Positions 8,841 through 17,932 of a stretch of 64,000 nt of DNA are shown here, piece by piece (the stretch's first letter is position 1; every line of letters begins with the position of its first letter). The position numbers were made by a program, and so were the translations under genes. The stretch covers positions 3,906,001 to 3,970,000 of the forward strand of contig NZ_CP194171.1 of NCBI RefSeq assembly GCF_050908845.1. Reading direction: 5' to 3'. The notes under the pieces are model-generated. The model searched no databases. It was given only the letters and a program-made list of their open reading frames with translations, and had not been told where the DNA came from. This DNA comes from Marinobacterium_D sp050908845. Lineage in GTDB: Bacteria; Pseudomonadota; Gammaproteobacteria; Pseudomonadales; Balneatricaceae.

Positions 8841-10287
8841 GCTCACCTCCCGCACTGGAGAGATCACGCTGCGACAGATCATGTGAAATCGCGGTCACGT
8901 TGCCCGCCCCCTGGGTCAGCAGCAGATCGCCGGGCTGAAGCAGGTTACGTAGCGCCTGGGGCAGCTCGTCGGTGTTTTCGATAAACACCGGCTCCTTACC
9001 GCGCTGACGGATACTGCGGCACAGGCTGCGGCTGTCGGCACCGGGAATCGGCGTCTCTCCTGCGGCATAGACATCCAGCATCACCAGTTGATCAACGCCC
9101 TGGAGCACCTGCACGAAATCCTCGTAGAGGTCACGGGTACGGGTGTAACGGTGCGGCTGATAGACCATCACCAGCCGGCGTCCGGGCCAGCCCTCTCTGA
9201 CAGCGTTGATCACCGCCTGCACCTCCCGCGGGTGGTGGCCGTAGTCATCCACCAGCGTTACGCTGCCACCGTCCACCGGCACTTCGCCAAGCACCTGGAA
9301 GCGACGGCCAACGCCCTGGAACTTGTCCAGCGCGCGACAGATAGCGGCGTCATCCACACCCTCGTCGGTAGCTACTGCTATAGCAGCCAGGGCGTTGAGA
9401 ATATTGTGGCGCCCCGGCATGTTCAGAGTGACGTTCAGGTCCGGCAGTCCATCGGGGCGGCTGACGCGGAAGCTGCTGCGGAAACCATCCTGCTTCAGAT
9501 CCAGCGCGCGGAAATCCGCATCTTCATCGAAACCGTAAGTCAGTACCGGGCGGGCCACGTCCTGCAGCAGCTCGCAGACGACAGGATCATCGGTGCACAT
9601 CACCGCCAGTCCATAAAACGGCAGGTGATGGAGGAAGCTGATAAAGGTCTTTTTCAGCTTGTTGAAGTCACCGTCGTAGGTATCCATGTGGTCGGCATCG
9701 ATATTGGTGACGATGGCGACCATCGGCTGCAGATGTAGGAAAGAGGCATCGCTTTCGTCCGCCTCCGCCACCAGGTAGCGGCTGCTGCCAAGCTGGGCAT
9801 TGGTACCGGCGCTGGTGAGACGGCCACCGATAACGAAGGTCGGGTCCTTGCCCGCCTCGGCCAGGATCGACGCCACCAGACTGGTGGTGGTGGTCTTACC
9901 GTGAGTACCGGCAACGGCGATACCGTGGCGATAGCGCATCAGCTCCGCCAGCATCTCGGCACGGCGCACCACCGGCGTCAGTTGTTCACGCGCGGCGGCC
10001 ACCTCCGGGTTGTCTTCACCCACGGCGGAGGAGATCACCACCACATCCGCACCGGCGATATTGTCCTGGCTATGACCGATAAAGACGCTCGCCCCCAGTT
10101 TCTCCAGATGGCTGGTCACGGCCGAGGCACGCATATCCGAGCCGGTTATCCGGTAGCCCTGGTTCAACAACACCTCGGCGATACCGCACATGCCTACGCC
10201 GCCGATACCAACGAAGTGGATCTGGCGGATGCGCCGCATTTCGGGCACTTCATACTGCTTGATCGCTGCAGCTTCTGCCGGTTTCAC
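8833..10287 (-). CDS. murC: MurC, UDP-N-acetylmuramate--L-alanine ligase
   Basis: Adds L-Ala to UDP-MurNAc, the first amino acid of the stem peptide. 484 residues from a GTG at 10287 that overlaps the murG stop by 4 bases (GTGA); GGAGG lies 7 bases upstream. The N-terminal Rossmann motif HFVGIGGVGMCGIAE binds UDP, the Mur-ligase P-loop is AGTHGKTTTTSL, and the central EADESDASFLHL and the C-terminal DDYGHHPREV follow. The start choice rests on the ribosome site; an upstream GTG at 10305 is less likely. Confidence 0.97.
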   Translation of the reverse strand: MKPAEAAAIKQYEVPEMRRIRQIHFVGIGGVGMCGIAEVLLNQGYRITGSDMRASAVTSHLEKLGASVFIGHSQDNIAGADVVVISSAVGEDNPEVAAAREQLTPVVRRAEMLAELMRYRHGIAVAGTHGKTTTTSLVASILAEAGKDPTFVIGGRLTSAGTNAQLGSSRYLVAEADESDASFLHLQPMVAIVTNIDADHMDTYDGDFNKLKKTFISFLHHLPFYGLAVMCTDDPVVCELLQDVARPVLTYGFDEDADFRALDLKQDGFRSSFRVSRPDGLPDLNVTLNMPGRHNILNALAAIAVATDEGVDDAAICRALDKFQGVGRRFQVLGEVPVDGGSVTLVDDYGHHPREVQAVINAVREGWPGRRLVMVYQPHRYTRTRDLYEDFVQVLQGVDQLVMLDVYAAGETPIPGADSRSLCRSIRQRGKEPVFIENTDELPQALRNLLQPGDLLLTQGAGNVTAISHDLSQRDLSSAGGEHE

Positions 10288-11360
10288 TTCATCACCTCCA
10301 CACACACCCGAGCCACCTCTTGGCTGGACTCGGGTCTGGCCAGCGCCCTTGCGGCACGGGCCATCTTTAATAGTTCGTTTCTGTCATTGAGCTGCCTGAG
10401 CAGCTCGATCAGCCGTTGCGCAGACAGATCAGACTGCCTGATCCTCACACCGGCACCGGTGTCACTGAGAAAGCCCGCGTTCGCCGTCTGATGGTCATCG
10501 ATCGCATGCGGCAGCGGCACCAGAATCGATGGCACACCGGCGATCGCCAGCTCACTGACGGTCAGGGCTCCGGCGCGGCACAGCACCAGGTCCGCCCAGG
10601 CGTAGGCTTCATCCATACGCTCAATAAACGGCACCACCCGCGCCTCAACTGCCGCCTGCTCGTACGCCTCACTGAGTTCAGCGATATTGCGTTTGCCACT
10701 CTGGTGCCAGATTTCGGGTCTTTCCGCTTCCGGCAGACTGGCGATAGCGCCCGGCAGCAGATCGTTAATCGGCTTGGCACCCAGGCTGCCACCGACAATC
10801 AGCAGCCGCAGCGGGCCCGAGCGCTCCCTATACCGGGCTTCGGGCGCCTCGACATCGAGAATCGGTCCGCGCACAGGGTTACCAACCACCGCGCCCCGGT
10901 CCTCGCCTTTATAGGCACCGGGAAACGCCTGCAGCACTCGGGTCGCGAAATGCGACAGAATGCGGTTGGTGGTGCCTGCCACAGCGTTCTGCTCATGGAT
11001 CACCAAGGGTTTGCGCCTGAGCCAGGCGATCAGACCACCGGGACCCGAGGCAAAGCCTCCCATTCCCAGCACCGCATCCGGCTTGACCCGGTTGACCACG
11101 CCCAGCGCCTGCCAAAGTGCATGCATCAAACCGAACGGCGCCAGCAGCTGTTTCAGGCGGCCCTTGCCGCGAAACCCCTTCACATCAATACAGTGCAGTT
11201 TGATACCGGCTTTAGGTACCACCTCGGCCTCTATCCCCGCAGCGGTTCCGAGCCACTCCACCTCGATGCCCTGGCGCTGCAGCGCATCCGCTGTGGCCAA
11301 CGCCGGGAAGACGTGTCCTCCGGTGCCACCGGCCATGATCAATACGCGCTTAGCGGCCAT
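10284..11360 (-). CDS. murG: MurG, lipid II synthase (GlcNAc transferase)
   Basis: Membrane-associated glycosyltransferase (GT28) that adds GlcNAc from UDP-GlcNAc to lipid I, giving lipid II. 358 residues. The N-terminal lipid-binding glycine loop MAGGTGGHVFPALA, the second GMGGFASGPGG and the donor-site GGSLGAKPIN are all visible, with the HEQNAVAG acceptor-site segment. It overlaps ftsW by 11 bases and murC by 4. Confidence 0.97.
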   Translation of the reverse strand: MAAKRVLIMAGGTGGHVFPALATADALQRQGIEVEWLGTAAGIEAEVVPKAGIKLHCIDVKGFRGKGRLKQLLAPFGLMHALWQALGVVNRVKPDAVLGMGGFASGPGGLIAWLRRKPLVIHEQNAVAGTTNRILSHFATRVLQAFPGAYKGEDRGAVVGNPVRGPILDVEAPEARYRERSGPLRLLIVGGSLGAKPINDLLPGAIASLPEAERPEIWHQSGKRNIAELSEAYEQAAVEARVVPFIERMDEAYAWADLVLCRAGALTVSELAIAGVPSILVPLPHAIDDHQTANAGFLSDTGAGVRIRQSDLSAQRLIELLRQLNDRNELLKMARAARALARPESSQEVARVCVEVMK

Positions 11361-12618
11361 GTTTCACCTCCCGCTGGCGCTTTGGTCGGGACGGTTTCGG
11401 CGCCGCTATACGCATCCGCTTCAACTCGAAATCCACCCGCTGAACGATGGCGATCATGCCGCAGCAGGCAAGCAGGCTACTGCCACCGTAACTGAGCAGT
11501 GGCAGCGTCAGCCCCTTGGTCGGCAGCGCGCCCACGTTGACGCCGATATTGATCATCGCCTGCCCGGCGATGATGAACGCGAAGCCGTAGCAGATATACG
11601 CCATGAAAAACTGCTCCTGCTTTTCCGCCTGGCGGCCGATCAGGAACATGCGTGCTACCAGCAGGCCGTAAAGCGCACAGATCAGCAGTGCGCCTATCAT
11701 GCCAAGCTCTTCGGCCAGCACGGAGTAAACAAAGTCGGTGTGCGCCTCGGGCAGGTAAAACAGCTTCTGCACACTGTTGCCCAGCCCCTCGCCGAACCAG
11801 CCGCCACGCCCGAACGCAATTTGCGCCTGGGATAGCTGATAACCGGCACCAAAGGGATCTGCCCAGGGATCGGTAAAACTCTGCAGACGTTCCATACGAT
11901 AGGGCTGGGTCACCGCCAGGGCACTGACCAGAACACCTGCGACGACAACCAGAATGAAGAACTGGAACGCACGCATGCCGCCGAGGAAAATCATCCCCAT
12001 TACCGTGCCCATCAATACCACCGTGGCACCGTAATCGGGTTCAAGGATCAATACGAACACATACAGCGCCAGCGGGAAGGCCGGTTTAATCACCCCCCAC
12101 CAGGTGGAGCGCACCTCACCCAGGCGGCGCACCAGATAGCCGCCCATGAATATCACCATGCACACCTTGGCGATCTCCGACGCCTGCAGGTTAATCGGCC
12201 CCAGCCCTATCCAGCGGCGGCTCCCGTTGACCTCACGGCCGATACCGGGGATCAACACCACGACCAGAATGGCAAGGCCGACAAACAGCAGCAGGACACC
12301 GTACTTTTCCCAGATACGGATCGGGATCATCGCCGTCACCAGGGCTGCGACAAGAGCAAGAAGCATGAAACTGCCGTGGCGCACAATAAAGAAGTCGGCC
12401 GACCCAAAATTCTTCGCGGCCACATCCATGGAAGCCGAGGTAATCATCACGAAGCCGGTCAGCATCAGCGTAATGGTCGCCAGCATCAGCCAGGGGTCGA
12501 ACGGCAACGTACCGCTGTTCAGCGCAGAATTACCCGAACCACCCACCAGCGGCAGACGCTTGAGCCAGGCATCGGTCTTCAGCGTTGGGCATGTCATCCG
12601 TGGCAGGCTCAGTCGCAT
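11350..12618 (-). CDS. ftsW: FtsW, septal peptidoglycan glycosyltransferase (SEDS)
   Basis: Polytopic SEDS-family polymerase that works with the FtsI transpeptidase at the septum. 422 residues with about ten predicted membrane segments beginning near residue 35. Family motifs are clear: GIGREVNGSRRWIGLGPINLQASE, followed by the large periplasmic loop with DPWADPFGAGYQLSQAQIAFGRGGWFGEGLG, and the terminal GLTLPLLSYGGSS. The ATG at 12618 overlaps murD by 10 bases; an in-frame ATG seven codons later is possible. Confidence 0.97.
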   Translation of the reverse strand: MRLSLPRMTCPTLKTDAWLKRLPLVGGSGNSALNSGTLPFDPWLMLATITLMLTGFVMITSASMDVAAKNFGSADFFIVRHGSFMLLALVAALVTAMIPIRIWEKYGVLLLFVGLAILVVVLIPGIGREVNGSRRWIGLGPINLQASEIAKVCMVIFMGGYLVRRLGEVRSTWWGVIKPAFPLALYVFVLILEPDYGATVVLMGTVMGMIFLGGMRAFQFFILVVVAGVLVSALAVTQPYRMERLQSFTDPWADPFGAGYQLSQAQIAFGRGGWFGEGLGNSVQKLFYLPEAHTDFVYSVLAEELGMIGALLICALYGLLVARMFLIGRQAEKQEQFFMAYICYGFAFIIAGQAMINIGVNVGALPTKGLTLPLLSYGGSSLLACCGMIAIVQRVDFELKRMRIAAPKPSRPKRQREVKHGR

Positions 12619-13964
12619 ACAAGCTCCTCCACGGCACTGACAAAGGCATCGCCGCGGGCGGGATAGCCGGAGAACATATCGAAGCTTGCACAGGCAGGGG
12701 ATAGCAGCACGATGTCACCCGGTTGGGCAGCGCGCCTGGCCTGCTCTACCGCATCAGCCATATCGGTTGCGAAACGGTGTGGTACCGCTGCAACCGCATC
12801 GGCCAGCGCCGGAGCATCTTCGCCTATCAGTACCAGCTCACGACCGAAACGGGCCAGGGGGGCATCCAGCTCGGTGAAGCTCTGCCCCTTGCCGACGCCG
12901 CCGGCGATCAGCACGATGCGTTCATTCTCGCCGAGGGTGTCGCCAAGACCGTTGAGGGCGGCAAGGGTTGCACCGACATTGGTGCCCTTGGAGTCGTTGA
13001 ACCAGCTCAGCTCACAGCGGCTGGCCACCCACTGGCAACGGTGCTTCAGGCCGGCAAACTGGCGTAGCGCCTGCAGCATCGCCTCGACCGGCAGGCCGAC
13101 GGTTTCTCCGAGCGCCAGCGCCGCCAGGGCGTTGGCCTGGTTGTGGCTGCCACGGATTTTCATCTCTTTCACCGGTAGCAGACGCTCAAGGCCCCGTGCC
13201 AACCAGGTCTCGCCCTGGTAGTCGATCAGCCCGTACTGGTTCAGGTCCGGCTTTGACAGCCCGAAACTCAGCGCTTTGGTGCCCACCGGCAGCAACGGCC
13301 GGCTCAGTGCATCATCACGGTTTGTAACCGCACAGGCACAGCCACGATAGATACGGTGCTTGGCGGCGTGATACGCCTGCATCGACGCGTAACGGTCCAG
13401 GTGGTCGGGGCTCACATTGAGTACCGTGGCCGCCGCGGCGCGCAGGTCGTTGGTGGTTTCGAGCTGAAAGCTGGACAGCTCCAGTACATATAGCTCCGCG
13501 GCGTCATCCAGCAGGTCCAGCACCGGCGTACCCAGGTTACCGCCCACGCGGACATTGACGCCGGCCGCCATAGCCATCTCGCCCACCAGCGTTGTAACCG
13601 TGCTTTTCGCATTGGAGCCGGTAATCGCAACGATCGGCGCCTTCGCCTGCTCGCAGAACAGATCAATATCGCCGCTGAGGCGCACGCCGCGCTCCACGGC
13701 CTGACGAATGGCCGGCTCTGACTGGGCCACGCCGGGGCTTAACAGCAGCTCCGACGCGTTCGAGAGCAGCTCTGCATCCAGCGGGCCGCAGTAAAGCTGG
13801 GCGCCCGGGAACTGCTGGCGGAACTGATCGGCCGCCGGCGGATTCTCGCGCGTGTCACAGGCAATAAACGGAATACCCTGGCGGTACAGATAACGCGCAC
13901 AGGCCATCCCGGTCTGTCCCAGACCGATCACCACACGCTTTTTATCTGTCGCTATCAGACTCAT
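12609..13964 (-). CDS. murD: MurD, UDP-MurNAc-L-Ala--D-glutamate ligase
   Basis: Adds D-Glu to the UDP-MurNAc-L-Ala precursor in the cytoplasm. 451 residues. N-terminal UDP-binding motif VVIGLGQTGMACARYL, Mur-ligase P-loop ITGSNAKSTVTTL (Ser in the position often Gly-Lys-Thr, an accepted MurD variant), ELSSFQLET, and the C-terminal NDSKGTNVGATLAAL that binds the nucleotide. Sits between mraY (9-base gap) and ftsW (overlap). Confidence 0.96.
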   Translation of the reverse strand: MSLIATDKKRVVIGLGQTGMACARYLYRQGIPFIACDTRENPPAADQFRQQFPGAQLYCGPLDAELLSNASELLLSPGVAQSEPAIRQAVERGVRLSGDIDLFCEQAKAPIVAITGSNAKSTVTTLVGEMAMAAGVNVRVGGNLGTPVLDLLDDAAELYVLELSSFQLETTNDLRAAAATVLNVSPDHLDRYASMQAYHAAKHRIYRGCACAVTNRDDALSRPLLPVGTKALSFGLSKPDLNQYGLIDYQGETWLARGLERLLPVKEMKIRGSHNQANALAALALGETVGLPVEAMLQALRQFAGLKHRCQWVASRCELSWFNDSKGTNVGATLAALNGLGDTLGENERIVLIAGGVGKGQSFTELDAPLARFGRELVLIGEDAPALADAVAAVPHRFATDMADAVEQARRAAQPGDIVLLSPACASFDMFSGYPARGDAFVSAVEELVCD

Positions 13965-13973
13965 CTTTACTGC

Positions 13974-15056
13974 CTATCGAATTTTCAGTGTTGCCAGGCC
14001 GATCAGCACCAGTACGACGGTGATGATCCAGAAACGCACAATCACGCGCGGCTCCGGCCAGCCCTTGAGTTCAAAATGGTGATGGATCGGGGCCATACGG
14101 AAGATGCGACGTCCGGTCAGTTTGAAAGACGCCACCTGCAGAATCACCGAAACGGTTTCCATCACAAACACTCCGCCCATGATCACCAGCACCAGCTCCT
14201 GGCGCACGATCACGGCGACCACACCCAGGGCGGCACCGAGCGCCAGCGCCCCCACGTCGCCCATGAACACCTGAGCCGGATAGGTGTTAAACCAGAGAAA
14301 ACCGAGGCCGGCACCGACGATGGCACCGCAGAAAATGATCAGCTCACCGGCACCCGCCACATAGGGGATATTCAGGTAGTTGGCGAACTGCACGTGGCCA
14401 CTGAGATAGGCAAAAACAGCCAGCGCACCGCCAACCATAACGGTGGGCATGATCGCCAGGCCGTCCAGGCCGTCAGTCAGGTTGACGGCATTGGAGCTGC
14501 CCACAATGACGAAGTAGGTGAAGACGATAAAGCCTATCCCGAGCTCCAGGGCGAAATCCTTGACGAACGGCACGATCAGCTGGGTTTCCACGGGGCTCTG
14601 AGCCGTCATATAAAGCAGTACTGCCGCACCGAAACCACCCACCGACTGCCAGAAGTACTTCCAGCGCGCCGGCAGACCGCGGGGATTCTTTTCAACCACC
14701 TTGCGCCAGTCGTCGACCCAGCCCACCGCGCCGAAAATAAGCAGCACGCCCAGGGTGATCCAGACATAACGGTTACTCAGGTCACTCCAGAGTAGGGTAC
14801 TGATAGCGATCGCCAGGATGATCATCGCACCGCCCATGGTGGGTGTTCCCGCCTTGCTCAGATGGCTCTGCGGGCCGTCATCACGGACCGCCTGGCCGAT
14901 CTGCTTCAGCTTGAGCTGGCGGATCAGGCGAGGGCCGAAAAACAGCGACAGGCCGAGTGCGGTCAGAACGCCCAGAATACCGCGCAGCGTGATATAGCCG
15001 AAAACGGCAAATCCGCTGTAAAACTGGGACAGAAACTCGGTCAGCAAAAGCAGCAT
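13974..15056 (-). CDS. mraY: MraY, phospho-MurNAc-pentapeptide translocase (lipid I synthase)
   Basis: Integral membrane enzyme that joins phospho-MurNAc-pentapeptide to undecaprenyl phosphate. 360 residues with ten predicted membrane segments. Diagnostic motifs: SKAGTPTMGGAMI, the acidic FGAVGWVDDWRKV, SNAVNLTDGLDGLA, and the C-terminal RMAPIHHHFELKGWPE. The start is close in length and sequence to the E. coli N-terminus. Separated from murF by only 6 bases. Confidence 0.98.
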   Translation of the reverse strand: MLLLLTEFLSQFYSGFAVFGYITLRGILGVLTALGLSLFFGPRLIRQLKLKQIGQAVRDDGPQSHLSKAGTPTMGGAMIILAIAISTLLWSDLSNRYVWITLGVLLIFGAVGWVDDWRKVVEKNPRGLPARWKYFWQSVGGFGAAVLLYMTAQSPVETQLIVPFVKDFALELGIGFIVFTYFVIVGSSNAVNLTDGLDGLAIMPTVMVGGALAVFAYLSGHVQFANYLNIPYVAGAGELIIFCGAIVGAGLGFLWFNTYPAQVFMGDVGALALGAALGVVAVIVRQELVLVIMGGVFVMETVSVILQVASFKLTGRRIFRMAPIHHHFELKGWPEPRVIVRFWIITVVLVLIGLATLKIR

Positions 15057-15062
15057 GCGTTG

Positions 15063-16439
15063 TTATTCTCCAGTCATCAGGGCGTTAACCGCCCTTTCCA
15101 TACCGGCGCTGCGTGAGCCCTTGGCCAGCAGCGTTCCGGTAGTCAGTTCCAGTTGTTTCAGCTCGGCCAGCAGATCTTCAAAACGGGCGAAGTGCCGGGC
15201 TTCACAACCCGCTTCGGACGCCGCCACTGCCGACTGCTGAGAGAGCACACCACTTGTCAGCAGGCGCTCGACGCCCGCCTCGCCCGCATAACGCCCCACT
15301 TCCGCATGCAGCTCAGGCGCTTCGTCACCGAGTTCAGCCATATCACCGAGCAGCAGGGTGTGCGGTCCGGGCTGATCCATCAGCACATCGATCGCCGCTT
15401 TCACCGCGCCCGGGTTGGCGTTGTAGCTGTCATCGATCAGCAGCGCACCCTGCGCCAGCCGATGCGGGCTCAATCGGCCCGGCACCGCCCGAAACGCCTC
15501 AAGGCCCGTGGCCGCCTGCGCTAGTGGCAGGCCGGCGGCGACCCATGCGGCCGCAGCGGCGGCAGCGTTAGCCAGGTTGTGGCGCCCCATAACGCCCAGG
15601 GTGAGCGCGACTTTTTCATCGCGGTAATGCAGCTCGCCACCCCAGGTGCCGGCAGTAGCGAGCTGTGGATTACATACCCTGAGATCGGCCTGATCGTTAT
15701 CGACCCCGAAAGTGACCACGGCTCGACCCAGATCGTTCAGTTTCCCGAGCCAGAAAGATGCATGCGGGTCATCGAGGTTCACCACGCCGACGCCAGATGC
15801 CTGCAGTCCTTCGTAGATTTCGCTTTTCGCACGGACCACGTTATCCAGGCTGCCGAACCCTTCCAGGTGTGCGCCCATGGCGTTGGTCAGGATAGCCACC
15901 CGGGGCCGCGCCATCCGTGTGGTGCGGGCAATTTCGCCAAGCCCGCTGGCGCCCAGTTCAATGACGGCGTACTCATGTTTCTGTTCGATCTCAAGCAGCG
16001 TCAGCGGCACACCGATTTCGTTATTGAGGTTACCCCGGGTTGCCAGGGTCGCCCCCCGCTGTGCCAGCATCGTTGCCAGCATCTCTTTAACGGTGGTTTT
16101 ACCGCTGCTGCCCGTTACGGCGAACAGGCATCCCTGGAACGCCTGGCGGTTATAACCGCCCAACGCCCCCAGGGCCTCTAAGGTGTCGGCGACAGCCAAC
16201 TGCGCAAACGCCTGATCAACCGGGTGGTCAACCACCGCTGCCACAGCCCCCTTCCCGATGGCGTCGCCGACATAATCGTGGGCATCAAATCGCGGCCCTT
16301 TCAGTGCCACGAACAGATCACCCTGTTCAACTTTTCGCGTATCAGTGCAGACACGCAGGCAGACTGCGTCTTCCTCGCAGCCCAGCTTTTCAGCGCCGAG
16401 CATCTCTGCCAGGGCAGACAGACGAAAATCTGCGATCAT
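15063..16439 (-). CDS. murF: MurF, UDP-MurNAc-tripeptide--D-Ala-D-Ala ligase
   Basis: Adds the D-Ala-D-Ala dipeptide made by DdlB to complete the pentapeptide precursor. 458 residues. The P-loop is AVTGSSGKTTVKEML, followed by TRGNLNNEIGVPLTLL, the central ELGASGLGEI, and the nucleotide-domain motif IDDSYNANPGAVKAA, all typical of MurF. Overlaps murE by 4 bases (ATGA). Confidence 0.97.
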   Translation of the reverse strand: MIADFRLSALAEMLGAEKLGCEEDAVCLRVCTDTRKVEQGDLFVALKGPRFDAHDYVGDAIGKGAVAAVVDHPVDQAFAQLAVADTLEALGALGGYNRQAFQGCLFAVTGSSGKTTVKEMLATMLAQRGATLATRGNLNNEIGVPLTLLEIEQKHEYAVIELGASGLGEIARTTRMARPRVAILTNAMGAHLEGFGSLDNVVRAKSEIYEGLQASGVGVVNLDDPHASFWLGKLNDLGRAVVTFGVDNDQADLRVCNPQLATAGTWGGELHYRDEKVALTLGVMGRHNLANAAAAAAAWVAAGLPLAQAATGLEAFRAVPGRLSPHRLAQGALLIDDSYNANPGAVKAAIDVLMDQPGPHTLLLGDMAELGDEAPELHAEVGRYAGEAGVERLLTSGVLSQQSAVAASEAGCEARHFARFEDLLAELKQLELTTGTLLAKGSRSAGMERAVNALMTGE

Positions 16440-17932
16440 TCCGTCCCCCTGGCGTCTAGCGCCTTCAATACCTGTTCCTGGTCGCTAAACGGCTGCCGGA
16501 CACCGTTTATCTCCTGGTAGGTTTCGTGACCTTTGCCGGCGACAAGTACGATATCCCGGTCGTTCGCCTGTGCGATCGTCCAGGCAATAGCCTGGGCCCG
16601 GTCCGCTTCAACATGGACGGACCGCTCGGCAGAAATACCTTCGTTAATCATCTGAAGAATACTGTGCGGATTTTCGGAGCGCGGATTATCGCTGGTCAGC
16701 ACGACTTCGTCAGCCCCCCTGGCCGCGATCTCTCCCATCAACGCCCGTTTCGCGGTATCCCGATCGCCGCCACAGCCAAATACCACCCAGAGACGCGCCC
16801 GTCCATTCAGGTGAGCGCGGGTCGCCTGCAGTGCCTTATCAAGTGCATCGGGCGTATGCGCATAATCAACCAGCACCACCGGCAGACGGGATTCGCTGAC
16901 CCGCTCCATGCGCCCGCTGACCGCCTTCAGGGATGCCAGCGCGGAGGCGATATTGCTGAGCTCATAGCCCATGCCACCGAGTACGGCGGACACCAGCAAC
17001 AGATTGGAGAGGTTGAACTCCCCCAGCACCGGTGAGGAGGCCATGACCTCGCCCCAGGGGGTATGAAGTTCGAACATCAGCCCCTGGGACCGCATATCGA
17101 GCTGGTCGGCGTACACCGGGGCAGCGCTGGAGTGCACCGAAAAGCCGATACGTTCTCCGCCCGCCGGACAGGCCTGATCGAGCAGCCGGCGGCACTCGGC
17201 GTCGTCGGCGTTCAGCACCTGGATCGGCGCACCGTATTCGGTAAACAGCCGCGCCTTCGCCGCCGCATAGGCTTCCATGTTGCCGTGATAGTCCAGGTGG
17301 TCATGGGTCAGATTGGTGTACGCCGCCACATCGAACTGAACACCGGCGACCCGGCCCTGATCCAGGGCGTGACTGGAGACTTCCATCACCACGGCATCGG
17401 CGCCCTCGTTGCGCAGCCGCGCCATCTCCGCATGCAGACTGATCGCATCCGGCGTGGTGTGTGTGGCTTCGCGCAGCTGTCCCGGAAAGCCGTTGCCGAT
17501 CGTGCCGATCAGCGCCGCCTTGAGGCCGCAGCTGTTTAACGCCTGGGCCAGAAAATGAGCGCAGGAGGTTTTGCCATTGGTACCGGTAATACCGATCACC
17601 CGCATCTCCCGTGTCGGCTCACCGTAAAAGTGACTGGCCGCCATGCCGATCTGGGTATCCAGGCCCGCGACACGAATCACCGGCAGTCCCAGGTTCTGCG
17701 CCTGCTGCTCATCGACTTCTCGCTCGTCGACGACCGCCGCTACGGCCCCCTTCTTGGCAGCCTCGGGGATGAAATCCACGCCGCGATGACGCACACCGGA
17801 GCGCGCAAAGAACAGATCTCCCGGACGCACACAGCGACTGTCCAGGCAAAGCCCGGAAACGCGCAATGCCGCAATACGCTGCGGCACCTGGGGCAAAAGC
17901 TGCTGGAGTTGAATATCAGGAGCACCTGTCAT
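16436..17932 (-). CDS. murE: MurE, UDP-MurNAc-tripeptide synthetase (meso-diaminopimelate adding)
   Basis: Adds the third stem residue. 498 residues from the ATG at 17932, which overlaps the ftsI stop as ATGA; the longer frame upstream would run into ftsI. P-loop GITGTNGKTSCAHFLA, TTPDAISLHAEMARL, MEVSSHALDQGRV and the DNPRSENP motif that marks mesoDAP-specific rather than lysine-specific enzymes. The residues after it (HSILQMINEG) keep the family pattern. The specificity call is inferred from that motif and from the Gram-negative context. Confidence 0.97.
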   Translation of the reverse strand: MTGAPDIQLQQLLPQVPQRIAALRVSGLCLDSRCVRPGDLFFARSGVRHRGVDFIPEAAKKGAVAAVVDEREVDEQQAQNLGLPVIRVAGLDTQIGMAASHFYGEPTREMRVIGITGTNGKTSCAHFLAQALNSCGLKAALIGTIGNGFPGQLREATHTTPDAISLHAEMARLRNEGADAVVMEVSSHALDQGRVAGVQFDVAAYTNLTHDHLDYHGNMEAYAAAKARLFTEYGAPIQVLNADDAECRRLLDQACPAGGERIGFSVHSSAAPVYADQLDMRSQGLMFELHTPWGEVMASSPVLGEFNLSNLLLVSAVLGGMGYELSNIASALASLKAVSGRMERVSESRLPVVLVDYAHTPDALDKALQATRAHLNGRARLWVVFGCGGDRDTAKRALMGEIAARGADEVVLTSDNPRSENPHSILQMINEGISAERSVHVEADRAQAIAWTIAQANDRDIVLVAGKGHETYQEINGVRQPFSDQEQVLKALDARGTE